Assembly (NCBI GenBank): GCA_030747125.1
Contig: JASLLI010000007.1
Span: 1 to 36,741, forward strand
Length of the DNA: 36,741 nucleotides
Reading direction: 5' to 3'
From: Fidelibacterota bacterium
GTDB lineage: Bacteria > Fidelibacterota > Marinisomatia > SCGC-AAA003-L08 > D37C17
In this document: positions 17,177-24,685 of the stretch, one piece after another
Position numbering within the stretch: position 1 is the first letter of the stretch
Layout of the letters: every line of letters starts with the position of its first letter
Position numbers and translations under genes: made by a program
Notes under the pieces: model-generated
What the model was told of the DNA's origin: nothing
Database searches by the model: none
What the model saw: the letters and a program-made list of their open reading frames with translations, nothing else

Positions 17177-18010
17177 TTAACTGCTGACTTTTGCTGCTGT
17201 GTTTTTTCGCAGGATATAATGAGAGGCAGCAGGGAATTGTTTATTTTCCACTTCAGATTTATAGCTTTTTAGGGCTTCCTGCATTAGGGAACTCAAGTTT
17301 GTAAATTGTTTGGAATGTTTAGGAGCATGGTCATTATAAAGGCCAATAATATCGTGTAATACCTGAATTTGCCCATCACAACGAGGTCCTGCTCCAATGC
17401 CAATAGTCGGTATCTCAAGCATGGCAGTAATTTCTTCTGCCAAGTCAGCAGGGATTCCTTCCAATACGATGGCAAAAGCACCACAGTCTTGAATTGCCAA
17501 TGCATCGTCCTTAATTTTTTCTGCTTCTAATTTACTTTTTCCCTGAATGCGGTATCCTGAACTGAGGTGATAAGACTGGGGGAGGAGTCCCACATGTCCC
17601 ATTACGGGAATGCCGGCTTCCATGATGGCTGTAATCTGAGATGTATAGGCCGTACCACCTTCTAATTTTACGGCTTCTGCCCCGGACTCCTTCACAAACC
17701 TTCCGGCGTTTCTCACTGCATCTTCAACGGAGGGCTGGTAGGACATGAATGGCATATCTGCAACGACCAAGGCATTTTTTGCTCCTCTGCGTACAGCTCT
17801 GGTAAGAAAAATTAATTCATCCATAGAGATGGGGATGGTATTATCCAATCCATAGATAACCATGGCAGCACTATCCCCTACCAACAACAGGGGAATACCT
17901 GCTGTGTCCGCATTTTGAGCCGATACATAGTCGTAAGCGGTAACCGTAGCAAAGGGAGCCGCATCCTCTTTGAATTTGCGAATATCTCTAATGGTGATTT
18001 TGGCTTTCAT
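17177..18010 (-). CDS. panB: 3-methyl-2-oxobutanoate hydroxymethyltransferase
   Basis: A 277-residue enzyme that makes ketopantoate from ketoisovalerate and methylene-tetrahydrofolate. Seen: ATVTAYDYVSAQNADTAGI, LLVGDSAAMVIYGLDNTIP (metal-binding Asp), VVADMPFMSYQPS, AVKLEGG, and the active-site stretch IVLEGIPADLAEEI with the catalytic Glu, then PTIGIGAGPRCDGQIQV. It lies 3 bp behind panD and 3 bp before panC. No ketopantoate reductase (panE) is present in the window, so that step must be encoded elsewhere. Confidence 0.95.
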   Translation of the reverse strand: MKAKITIRDIRKFKEDAAPFATVTAYDYVSAQNADTAGIPLLLVGDSAAMVIYGLDNTIPISMDELIFLTRAVRRGAKNALVVADMPFMSYQPSVEDAVRNAGRFVKESGAEAVKLEGGTAYTSQITAIMEAGIPVMGHVGLLPQSYHLSSGYRIQGKSKLEAEKIKDDALAIQDCGAFAIVLEGIPADLAEEITAMLEIPTIGIGAGPRCDGQIQVLHDIIGLYNDHAPKHSKQFTNLSSLMQEALKSYKSEVENKQFPAASHYILRKNTAAKVSS

Positions 18011-18013
18011 TTC

Positions 18014-18391
18014 TTAAGCAAAAACAGCTTCTTCGGAACAGGTTGAAGTAATTTTATTATCAGCATTTACATGTACAATTTTCGGTTGGTGAAAGGCAGT
18101 TTCTTCTTCCGTTAATTGGCAATATCCTACAACAATCACCAAATCCCCTTTATGCACCAAATGTGCAGCAGCTCCGTTTATGCACACTTCTCCGGAGCCT
18201 CTTTCACCCTTAATGATGTAGGTTTCTATTCGGCTGCCATTGGTAATATCCAGAACCTGAACTTTTTCAAATTTCCTAAACCCGGCAGCATCCATCAAAT
18301 CTTCATCTAAAGTTATGGAACCCACATAATGCAGATTGGCCTCTGTCACCGTTGCCCTGTGAATTTTCCCTTTTAACATTTCAATGATCAA
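18014..18391 (-). CDS. panD: Aspartate 1-decarboxylase proenzyme
   Basis: A 125-residue pyruvoyl enzyme making beta-alanine from aspartate. The self-cleavage site Gly24-Ser25 lies in [17 protein letters not shown], giving the pyruvoyl group on the new N-terminus; the active-site region [10 protein letters not shown] and [19 protein letters not shown] are typical. Most relatives start at [16 protein letters not shown] (ATG 18379 here). I give TTG 18391 because GGAG stands 7 bases upstream of it, against 19 for the ATG; the four extra residues do not affect function. First gene of panD-panB-panC, with a good promoter at 18516-18545. Confidence 0.93.
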   Translation of the reverse strand: MIIEMLKGKIHRATVTEANLHYVGSITLDEDLMDAAGFRKFEKVQVLDITNGSRIETYIIKGERGSGEVCINGAAAHLVHKGDLVIVVGYCQLTEEETAFHQPKIVHVNADNKITSTCSEEAVFA

Positions 18392-18501
18392 TTTTTGTCT
18401 CCAAAATTAAGGGCAGAATTTACAATTATTAACGGAAGATCACCAAAAAATGAATGACTATTAGTACAGCGAAAATTTTACAATTCAACCATAAAATGCT
18501 T

Positions 18502-18530
18502 TTGCTGATAAACACATTATACGGTATATT
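18502..18530 (+). promoter_or_regulatory. Candidate promoter for the envelope motor operon
   Basis: On the plus strand TTGCTG (18502-18507) and TATATT (18525-18530) are separated by 17 bp. The -10 is a good match and the -35 a weak one. It would overlap the panD promoter back to back, start near 18537, and leave a leader of about 94 nt containing an A-tract at 18591-18602. No other -35/-10 pair in the 239-bp gap is better. Confidence 0.35.
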
Positions 18531-18545
18531 TTTACTCCATGTAAA
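18516..18545 (-). promoter_or_regulatory. Sigma70-type promoter for panDBC
   Basis: Read on the minus strand: -35 TTTACA (plus 18540-18545), an 18-bp spacer, and a perfect -10 TATAAT (plus 18516-18521). Transcription would begin near 18509, giving about 118 nt of leader before panD. The -35 hexamer is also one arm of the inverted repeat TGTAAA-N16-TTTACA (18540-18567), a possible operator. Confidence 0.6.
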
Positions 18546-18630
18546 CAATATGTTGTGTTGATTTACACATTGAAGTCGCAGGGATTCCTCAAAAAAAAAA
18601 ATCCAAAAAATTCTTAAATCACATAAACCT

Positions 18631-19506
18631 ATGCAATATTCACGAAATATAATAACCATTCTGCTAACTGCTATTTTCCTGATTTCATGCGGAGGGAAGA
18701 AAGGAGATGTGGAAGCCACGCCTGATATTGCAGAAGAAACCATTACCATGGGAGACCATAACACCTATCCTGTGGAACAGACGGTAGTTGAAAGAAATGT
18801 GCAGGAAATTATTGAAGGGTTGAATATGGATATTAAAAAACTCCGTGCAGAATTGGACTATCAAAATGAAAATCTGAGTAAACTGGAAGCCCAATCCCAG
18901 ATTTGGGCAAATCCTTTTGCTATTTACAATAAAGAAATTGTTTTAGATAACGGGAGTTCTATTTTTGGTAAAATCGTTTACCAGGATCAGGATGTAATGA
19001 AGGTAGAAACTCTTATAGGTCAACTCATCATTGATAGAAATACCATCATCAGAGTGGTTAATCAGGTGAGCGCCTATGGTAGTTTTGAAAATACTAAGTC
19101 AAATGATGCTGCCTTAGCGACAGGTGATAAAGAAGACCCATCGGGAATAAACCTGATTCAAAAAAGGACAAAATCCCTCTCTGCAAATTTGGTGTTGGTG
19201 GGAGACATCTCCGAAGAAAAGGACGCATCCGGGAATACTATATTGACAGGTGAAATCAAAAATGTAGGCAATAAGAGGGCAGATTTTGCTAAAATTATTT
19301 TTACCTTCCGACTCAATTGGCAGGGGGATACAAAAAACCTCACTGCCTTCATAAATGGTGTGACCAATACTTTTGATACGGGGATTTCATCCGACAATAG
19401 TATTCTTCCTCATGCAGTGGGGAATTTTGAATTGGTTATTCCACGGTCATTTGGCACCTTTATCGGCTATAGCTATGATATTGACTGGAGCCAATATGAG
19501 GGCTGA
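18631..19506 (+). CDS. Lipoprotein with coiled coil, LSm/SH3-like segment and FxLYD-like domain
   Basis: A 291-residue exported lipoprotein: signal peptide with a lipobox ending LISC (Cys20) followed by GGKKGD. Residues 52-90 form a heptad-rich coiled coil. Residues 102-143 (GSSIFGKIVYQDQDVMKVETLIGQ and following) look like a small beta barrel of the kind found in envelope proteins. Residues 186-275 form a beta domain with LTGEIKNVGNKRADFAKI, resembling FxLYD domains. No enzyme motif is seen. It heads the operon that carries MotA, MotB, FliF-like and FliG-like genes, so it may be an outer-membrane-attached or periplasmic part of that machine. Function is inferred from context only. Confidence 0.75.
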   Translation: MQYSRNIITILLTAIFLISCGGKKGDVEATPDIAEETITMGDHNTYPVEQTVVERNVQEIIEGLNMDIKKLRAELDYQNENLSKLEAQSQIWANPFAIYNKEIVLDNGSSIFGKIVYQDQDVMKVETLIGQLIIDRNTIIRVVNQVSAYGSFENTKSNDAALATGDKEDPSGINLIQKRTKSLSANLVLVGDISEEKDASGNTILTGEIKNVGNKRADFAKIIFTFRLNWQGDTKNLTAFINGVTNTFDTGISSDNSILPHAVGNFELVIPRSFGTFIGYSYDIDWSQYEG

Positions 19507-20128
19507 AGTCTTCTTAAAAGTGATTTTTGGTTTAGGCTTGTTTTGTCTGGTAAAAGCTGAAGGGAAGACGCTCTGGGATTTTGGGGTAATTATAAAAGAA
19601 GAACAGTCTCAATCATCCATTCAAAATACCAATGTGACAGATGACATCCCGGAAATCAAAGCACTCATTTCCGACCCCTTTGTGGCTCCGAGGAAATCAA
19701 CGGATGTGCAATTTAATCTGCCTGTTGAAATAGTGAATGCAATTCCGATTGTTACTGAAGATAATTTCCGTGAAGTGGAAAAATTTATTCAATGGCATTC
19801 GCTTCAGAAAAAATTTAATCACATTATCCAGTCACTTGAAAATAGCGATTTGACAGCCTTATCTCAAACCAATCGTGCTGAGATTCAATTCTGGATGGCA
19901 ACATCTTTCGTTGAAACAGGACAATTCGAACATGCTTTAACCTTTTCACATTGGGCAAATTCCAACAGAGGCTCGGACAGAGACTTGTTCCTCGCTGCAA
20001 AAATCTATGAAAAAACCGGTGATATGGAAAGAGCGCTGCACCAATACCGGAAACTCATGTCTCTATTCCCTGACAGCGATTATTATCACTCAGCAAAAAT
20101 TAAATCCAGAATTATCGCACGCAGCTAA
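19496..20128 (+). CDS. Periplasmic TPR-like protein
   Basis: A 210-residue protein starting at ATG 19496, which overlaps the lipoprotein gene by 11 bp and has GGAG 5 bp upstream; an in-frame start at 19373 would lie deep in that gene. Residues 1-21 form a signal peptide (hydrophobic FLKVIFGLGLFCLV, then KA at the likely cleavage site). Residues 25-90 are low in structure. Residues 92-205 are helical, with TPR-type pairs: AEIQFWMATSFVETGQFEHA and LFLAAKIYEKTGDMERALHQ, the latter close to consensus. Such repeats mediate protein contacts. A role as adaptor between the outer-membrane protein and the motor is inference. Confidence 0.7.
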   Translation: MRAEVFLKVIFGLGLFCLVKAEGKTLWDFGVIIKEEQSQSSIQNTNVTDDIPEIKALISDPFVAPRKSTDVQFNLPVEIVNAIPIVTEDNFREVEKFIQWHSLQKKFNHIIQSLENSDLTALSQTNRAEIQFWMATSFVETGQFEHALTFSHWANSNRGSDRDLFLAAKIYEKTGDMERALHQYRKLMSLFPDSDYYHSAKIKSRIIARS

Positions 20129-20131
20129 AGA

Positions 20132-21472
20132 ATGACCAAACCCGGAATTTTATTTCTACTTGTCTTGGTTATTGGATGGGAGCCGGCTGAGGCAAATTCC
20201 AGAATTTCTTACTCCCGCCCGGGGAATATGATCCGTATTCCCAGCGTTGATCCTTCCATGAACAATAAACTACTGGAAATCAATGTGTCCTCAGAGTACC
20301 TGTCATCCTCACAAAGCAATGCAGGCTTTGCAGTAAATGCCATGTCGCAAAACGGATATTTGTATGGCATTTCCATGGTTAATCCTGTCAACCCTGCCAA
20401 TTCGGTGGAACTGGGCCTCCATGTTCAGCGCAACCTGTTGGAATATGGAAATGTTAATCTGGATGTAGGTATTCATGATTTACTATTCCGTTCTGGCAGC
20501 GACTCCAGTGACGGGTTGGACACACGGGGAATTTCTCTATTCGGTGTACTCTCCAGCGAGAAGCGATTTTCTGATTTTGCCATAGCAACCCACTTAGGGT
20601 TCGGGTCCGGAAAAATAAATGAAGATTCTCATTTGTTTGCGGAAAACCCAGGTCAAAACCTGGGAGTCTTTCTTGGATTCAAATTTACTACTCCTCTTCT
20701 TAAAAAAAATGGAGGACTGAGTTTTTTAACAGAATTTGATGGTACAGGGTTAAATCTTGGTCTAAACATTCCCATTTTTAATTCTTATCATATTAATTTT
20801 GGTATTACTCATTTCGAAAATTTTGGTAATTTTGCCACTGAAGACCGAACTATAACAGAATGGGAAGCCCTAAAAGGGAATGCTCCATCTGTCAATTTTG
20901 GTGTGAGTATGAATATTCCGCGGACTTTATCAGCAGAAGATGTATTGGAAGAAGAACCACGCATTGGTGATGGCATTTATGCTGAAACGGATTCATCAAT
21001 TTTGTATTATGAACCCATTTGTGTTGAAGTGGTTGAAACATTAAGAGACTCCATCAGAGTTAATCAAAATATTATTGAAAATTTAAAGGCACACAATAAT
21101 ATGCTTCTTCATTCTGAAGCGATATTGGCAGATTCCACAGAAAAAAGTTTGTTTCGTGAGCAGACGAGTCAACTAAACCAAAATAAAGCAATGCGTCATT
21201 TATCCAGATCGTTGCGGTTTTTTTACTCTGAACGATACCGAGATGCTCTGTCAGAAGTGAATCTGGCGATTGAACTGAATCCCAATTTAGCCATTGCTTA
21301 CGGGCGCAGGGGATCAATTTATTATAAACTGGGGGATGCACGCAGGGCTACTTTAAACTGGAATGTGGCACTGCAGTTAGATCCCGAATTTACAGAAATT
21401 TACGACATACTGAAGGCAGCAGAAGAGAACCGCCTTCAGCCAGTTGAAATAGGCAAGAAAACAGGAGATTAA
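20132..21472 (+). CDS. Outer-membrane barrel-like protein with C-terminal TPRs
   Basis: A 446-residue protein with a signal peptide (MTKPGILFLLVLVIGWEPAEA). Residues 25-262 alternate short amphipathic strands with Gly/Asn turns (for example GYLYGISMVNP, LGVFLGFKFTTPL, GLNLGLNIPIF, APSVNFGVSMNIP), which fits a small outer-membrane beta barrel. Residues 297-350 are helical and may form a coiled coil. Residues 353-420 hold two tetratricopeptide repeats, the second GRRGSIYYKLGDARRATLNW. It starts 3 bp after the TPR gene and ends 3 bp before motA. The barrel call is from pattern, not homology. Likely the outer-membrane face of the motor system. Confidence 0.65.
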   Translation: MTKPGILFLLVLVIGWEPAEANSRISYSRPGNMIRIPSVDPSMNNKLLEINVSSEYLSSSQSNAGFAVNAMSQNGYLYGISMVNPVNPANSVELGLHVQRNLLEYGNVNLDVGIHDLLFRSGSDSSDGLDTRGISLFGVLSSEKRFSDFAIATHLGFGSGKINEDSHLFAENPGQNLGVFLGFKFTTPLLKKNGGLSFLTEFDGTGLNLGLNIPIFNSYHINFGITHFENFGNFATEDRTITEWEALKGNAPSVNFGVSMNIPRTLSAEDVLEEEPRIGDGIYAETDSSILYYEPICVEVVETLRDSIRVNQNIIENLKAHNNMLLHSEAILADSTEKSLFREQTSQLNQNKAMRHLSRSLRFFYSERYRDALSEVNLAIELNPNLAIAYGRRGSIYYKLGDARRATLNWNVALQLDPEFTEIYDILKAAEENRLQPVEIGKKTGD

Positions 21473-21475
21473 TGT

Positions 21476-22288
21476 ATGAATTTGGGAACTATAATTGGAT
21501 TAATTTTAGGTCTTGTGCTTATGGGTGCTGCATCTTTTTTAGCTTCTGTAGGAGCAAATGTTCCTATGGGTGCACTCGTAGATCCCGTTAGTTTTTTAAT
21601 CGTAGTTGGTGGCTCAATTGCAGCCACAGCTATTGCCTTCCCACTTGAGGATGTTTTGGCTGCATTTGGTGGGTTTGGAAAAGTTTTCGGTACCCAAGGA
21701 TTTACTTTTAAAGATGTGGTAATGGATTATGTAAATTTAGCGGAACAGGCAAGAAAAGGAGAACTAGCGAAAGCTATTGAGGAAACACCAGAGCATATGC
21801 CATTTAGACTTGGAACGATAAAAGGTGGGTTACAAATGATTATTGATGGTTATTCTCGTGATGATATTCGTGAAATATTAGAAAATCAAGAAGAATTTCG
21901 AGCCGTAAGAGAAATAAAGAAGGCAAATGCTATGGCAAAAATGGGAGAATATGCTCCTGCATTTGGCATGATAGGTACACTTATTGGACTAGTATTTATG
22001 CTGGGATCAATGGCAAATCCTCCTGAACCGGGAGTTGACCCTGCTGCTAAATTAGGTGGCTCCATGGCTGTGGCACTCATAACTACCCTCTATGGTGCGT
22101 TCTTTGCTTTCTTCTTTTTCGGACCCTTTTCAGATCAGTTGAAATATGAAAATGAAGATAAGAAAATTGAGTCAGCCATCCATCTGGAGGGTATTCTGCT
22201 TCTCCATGCAAAGACCCATCCCATCATGGTGAGAGATAAACTAAACGCCTTTTTAGCCCGAAAAGACCGCCTTTCTGATGAGGGATAA
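21476..22288 (+). CDS. motA: MotA-type stator protein
   Basis: A 270-residue inner-membrane protein of the flagellar MotA/PomA branch, clearly longer than ExbB/TolQ. Four helices lie near residues 4-24, 35-56, 158-178 and 195-217. The large cytoplasmic loop has AEQARKGELAKAIEE (89-103), the region whose charged residues face FliG in flagellar motors. Helix 3 carries APAFGMIGTLIGLVFML with the conserved Pro, and helix 4 MAVALITTLYGAFFA. AGGAG lies 8 bp before the ATG. Known role: pentamer around a MotB dimer, forming an ion channel that drives rotation. Next to MotB, FliF-like and FliG-like genes but no flagellum genes in this window. Confidence 0.92.
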   Translation: MNLGTIIGLILGLVLMGAASFLASVGANVPMGALVDPVSFLIVVGGSIAATAIAFPLEDVLAAFGGFGKVFGTQGFTFKDVVMDYVNLAEQARKGELAKAIEETPEHMPFRLGTIKGGLQMIIDGYSRDDIREILENQEEFRAVREIKKANAMAKMGEYAPAFGMIGTLIGLVFMLGSMANPPEPGVDPAAKLGGSMAVALITTLYGAFFAFFFFGPFSDQLKYENEDKKIESAIHLEGILLLHAKTHPIMVRDKLNAFLARKDRLSDEG

Positions 22289-22293
22289 GCTAA

Positions 22294-23277
22294 GTGGCTA
22301 AACAAAAATGTCCTGAATGTCCTCCTGAAGGACTCCCCGGATATATGGGAACTATGGCAGATATGTTTACGCTGCTCTTTGCGTTTTTCGTTCTTATGTT
22401 CTCTCTTGCAACCATGGACCCGGCCAAATTAGACGCTCTTGGCGGAGATAAAGCAGGTGCCGCTGATGCCAAAGAAGCAAAGGAAGCAGTTGAAGAAATT
22501 AAAAAGGAAATGCAGGAACTGAAAGAAAACGGCATTACTGAAATAAACGGCAAACCTATTGAAGAGTATGCGGACAGCCTCATTGAACAGAAAATGAAAG
22601 AGACTATTCCGCCTCCTAAATTGGCGGAGGTTCGCAAAGATGTAGCTGAAATCATTGAGGACATGGAATTAGACACTACTGCAAATCTTTCCATGCGGGA
22701 TCAGAGAGGAATTGCTTTCGAGTTAAACGGAGACATCTGTTTTAAGGCACTATCTGCAGAAATGCAGCCCGAACTTATGCACTTTTTAGATGCTGCTGCT
22801 GATAGTTTTCTGGTTAATCCCAATGATAAGCGGCAGGTAATTGTTGAGGGTCATACGGATAATTGGCCTATCCCCAAAAAGTTTAAGGATATATTTCCCA
22901 CAAACTGGGAATTGTCAACGGCAAGAGCTTCTGCTGTAGTAAATTACTTAATTGAAAAGGGTGTAGATGCTTCCCGGTTGGTTGCTCATGGCTATGCGGA
23001 GCGTTGGCCAGCAGACCTTACCTGGACTGATATGCGTAAGGGTTATGTGGAAGAACAGAAAGGAACAAAAAAGATTGATCCCAGAACCGGGCAGGCATCC
23101 TATGAGGGCGATATTGGCAGGTCTGATGTGAAGAAACAACGCATATCTATACCCACTATGATTGATTCATTAAATTCTACCATGGAATTGCGGAGAAAAA
23201 ACAGGCGTATTAAAATTATATTTACCTATAATAATTATGTTGATGGTTCAGATCCATGGGTACCGCCAAAAAATTAG
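22294..23277 (+). CDS. motB: MotB-type stator protein with OmpA domain and an insertion
   Basis: A 327-residue protein starting at GTG 22294, 5 bp after motA. CPECPPEGLPGYMGTMADMF resembles the start of PomB/MotB; Asp23 in the helix MADMFTLLFAFFVLMFS is the ion-carrying residue. Residues 44-130 form a charged, partly coiled plug and linker. The OmpA-type peptidoglycan-binding domain begins near 140 and has VEGHTDN (184-190), NWELSTARASAVVNYLI and LVAHGYAERWP. Between that motif and the closing RRKNRRIKIIF (300-310) lies about 60 extra residues (240-299), where MotB usually has 10-15. A Cys-x-x-Cys pair (6-9) sits on the cytoplasmic side. Confidence 0.92.
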   Translation: MAKQKCPECPPEGLPGYMGTMADMFTLLFAFFVLMFSLATMDPAKLDALGGDKAGAADAKEAKEAVEEIKKEMQELKENGITEINGKPIEEYADSLIEQKMKETIPPPKLAEVRKDVAEIIEDMELDTTANLSMRDQRGIAFELNGDICFKALSAEMQPELMHFLDAAADSFLVNPNDKRQVIVEGHTDNWPIPKKFKDIFPTNWELSTARASAVVNYLIEKGVDASRLVAHGYAERWPADLTWTDMRKGYVEEQKGTKKIDPRTGQASYEGDIGRSDVKKQRISIPTMIDSLNSTMELRRKNRRIKIIFTYNNYVDGSDPWVPPKN

Positions 23278-23344
23278 AAGCATTTCATTTTTAAGATGAA
23301 GATGAATCCATTAAATTTACAATGCCGTAAACAGGAGCAAAATT

Positions 23345-24679
23345 ATGACCAATAAAAAAGGTCGGTATTTCTTACTTATTGCTATTTTCACTCTGCTTTG
23401 GAACCAGCAGACCAATTACCTTGCACAGAAAATAGCCATCGAAAATTCTTACAGGGATAAGGTGAACTCCGCTGTTTCCCGCATATTGGGACAGGAAAAA
23501 TTTCTCGTTATTGTAAATGTGGAATTTTCCACTATGGGAGGCACACTGAAAAAGGGAGGTACAACAGGAGAACCCAAAGGCAATACCTATACACCTGTAC
23601 CCGGCATACCCACCTTTCCATCCTCAAAAGGAAAGTCTGGCACTTCAACGACAGGAAGCAAAACTCTCTCAGCCAATGACTATAATATTGGAAGAGTGGA
23701 AGTCACCGTTGGCATTGATGAAACTATCGTCACCGGTTCTGTTAAGCAGGAAATTAAACAGGTAGTTGCCAGAGTTATTCCTGAAACAGCGGATTGTGAA
23801 GACTGTATCAAAATTGAAGCCATGGAGTTTCAAAAAAGCAAGAAAGATAAGAAGATTGATGAACTTGTTGAAAAGATAGAAAAACTTGAATCTGCTAAGA
23901 GAAAAGCAGATATTTCTGCGGATTCCATAAGACTTATAGATTTAACAAAACAGTTAGAAGAAGCTAATACAATTAAACAGACCTGGGAAACTATGGCAAA
24001 AGCCCGAGAGCTTCAACAGATGAAACAGGACTCCATTCGCTTTGAAAATCTTGTTAGAGCTGAAAGGGAGCGCAAGGTTCAGGACTCCATTAAATTTGTG
24101 AATACGGAAGATAGATTAGAAAGGGTAATTGAAAGTAAAATAAAATCTGACTCTACAATCATAAGAGAAACTATGGATATTTTGCGTCAGACTACCGGAA
24201 CAGGGGAAGAAAAGGAGAAGTCCATTTTAGGAATGGATATTGGTGGAGGCGGTTCCGGTATTATGAGTTCGGTTATTTTCATTCTATTAATTGTGGCGCT
24301 CATGATTGTTACCTTTTTAGCTGCCAATAATAAAAAGCCTAAAACAGTATATTTAAAACCTAAGGGGAAAGACAAAGAACCAAAAAAGAAAGAAAAAAAA
24401 GATAAGAAAGAATCAAAGGAGAAAGACAAAAAATCCAAAAACGGTTCTGATGAACCACCCACAGAAGAAGCGCAAACCACCCAGCCTTCACCTGAGGCGG
24501 CTCCACCACCCCCGAGGCCGGATGAGGACGCTCTGCGCTCTGAAATTAAATCACTTCGCCAAACAGCAGTTTCACTCACAGTGGGGGAAAAAGAGGGAGC
24601 ATCTGCCCTTATAAAAGAGTGGTTATCAGATAACCCCAACAAATCTGATGAGGGCAGTGAAGAAGAAGGAGAAGAATAA
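23345..24679 (+). CDS. Shortened FliF-like membrane ring protein with FliG-binding tail
   Basis: A 444-residue protein; AGGAG lies 7 bp before the ATG. An N-terminal hydrophobic segment (8-20) is a signal or anchor. Residues 35-63 (YRDKVNSAVSRILGQEKFLV) and 115-162 (RVEVTVGIDETIV ... EAMEF) match the two halves of the FliF RBM3 domain, with a Gly/Thr/Ser loop (64-112) in place of the beta-collar. Residues 165-290 are coiled coil, 305-327 a membrane helix, 328-395 a Lys/Glu then Pro-rich cytoplasmic linker. The end, ALRSEIKSLRQTAVSL with LIKEWLSDN (396-430), matches the FliF tail that binds FliG. RBM1 and RBM2 are missing. Normal FliF is about 550 residues. The tail and the FliG-like neighbour support each other. 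Confidence 0.78.
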   Translation: MTNKKGRYFLLIAIFTLLWNQQTNYLAQKIAIENSYRDKVNSAVSRILGQEKFLVIVNVEFSTMGGTLKKGGTTGEPKGNTYTPVPGIPTFPSSKGKSGTSTTGSKTLSANDYNIGRVEVTVGIDETIVTGSVKQEIKQVVARVIPETADCEDCIKIEAMEFQKSKKDKKIDELVEKIEKLESAKRKADISADSIRLIDLTKQLEEANTIKQTWETMAKARELQQMKQDSIRFENLVRAERERKVQDSIKFVNTEDRLERVIESKIKSDSTIIRETMDILRQTTGTGEEKEKSILGMDIGGGGSGIMSSVIFILLIVALMIVTFLAANNKKPKTVYLKPKGKDKEPKKKEKKDKKESKEKDKKSKNGSDEPPTEEAQTTQPSPEAAPPPPRPDEDALRSEIKSLRQTAVSLTVGEKEGASALIKEWLSDNPNKSDEGSEEEGEE

Positions 24680-24685
24680 ATTACC

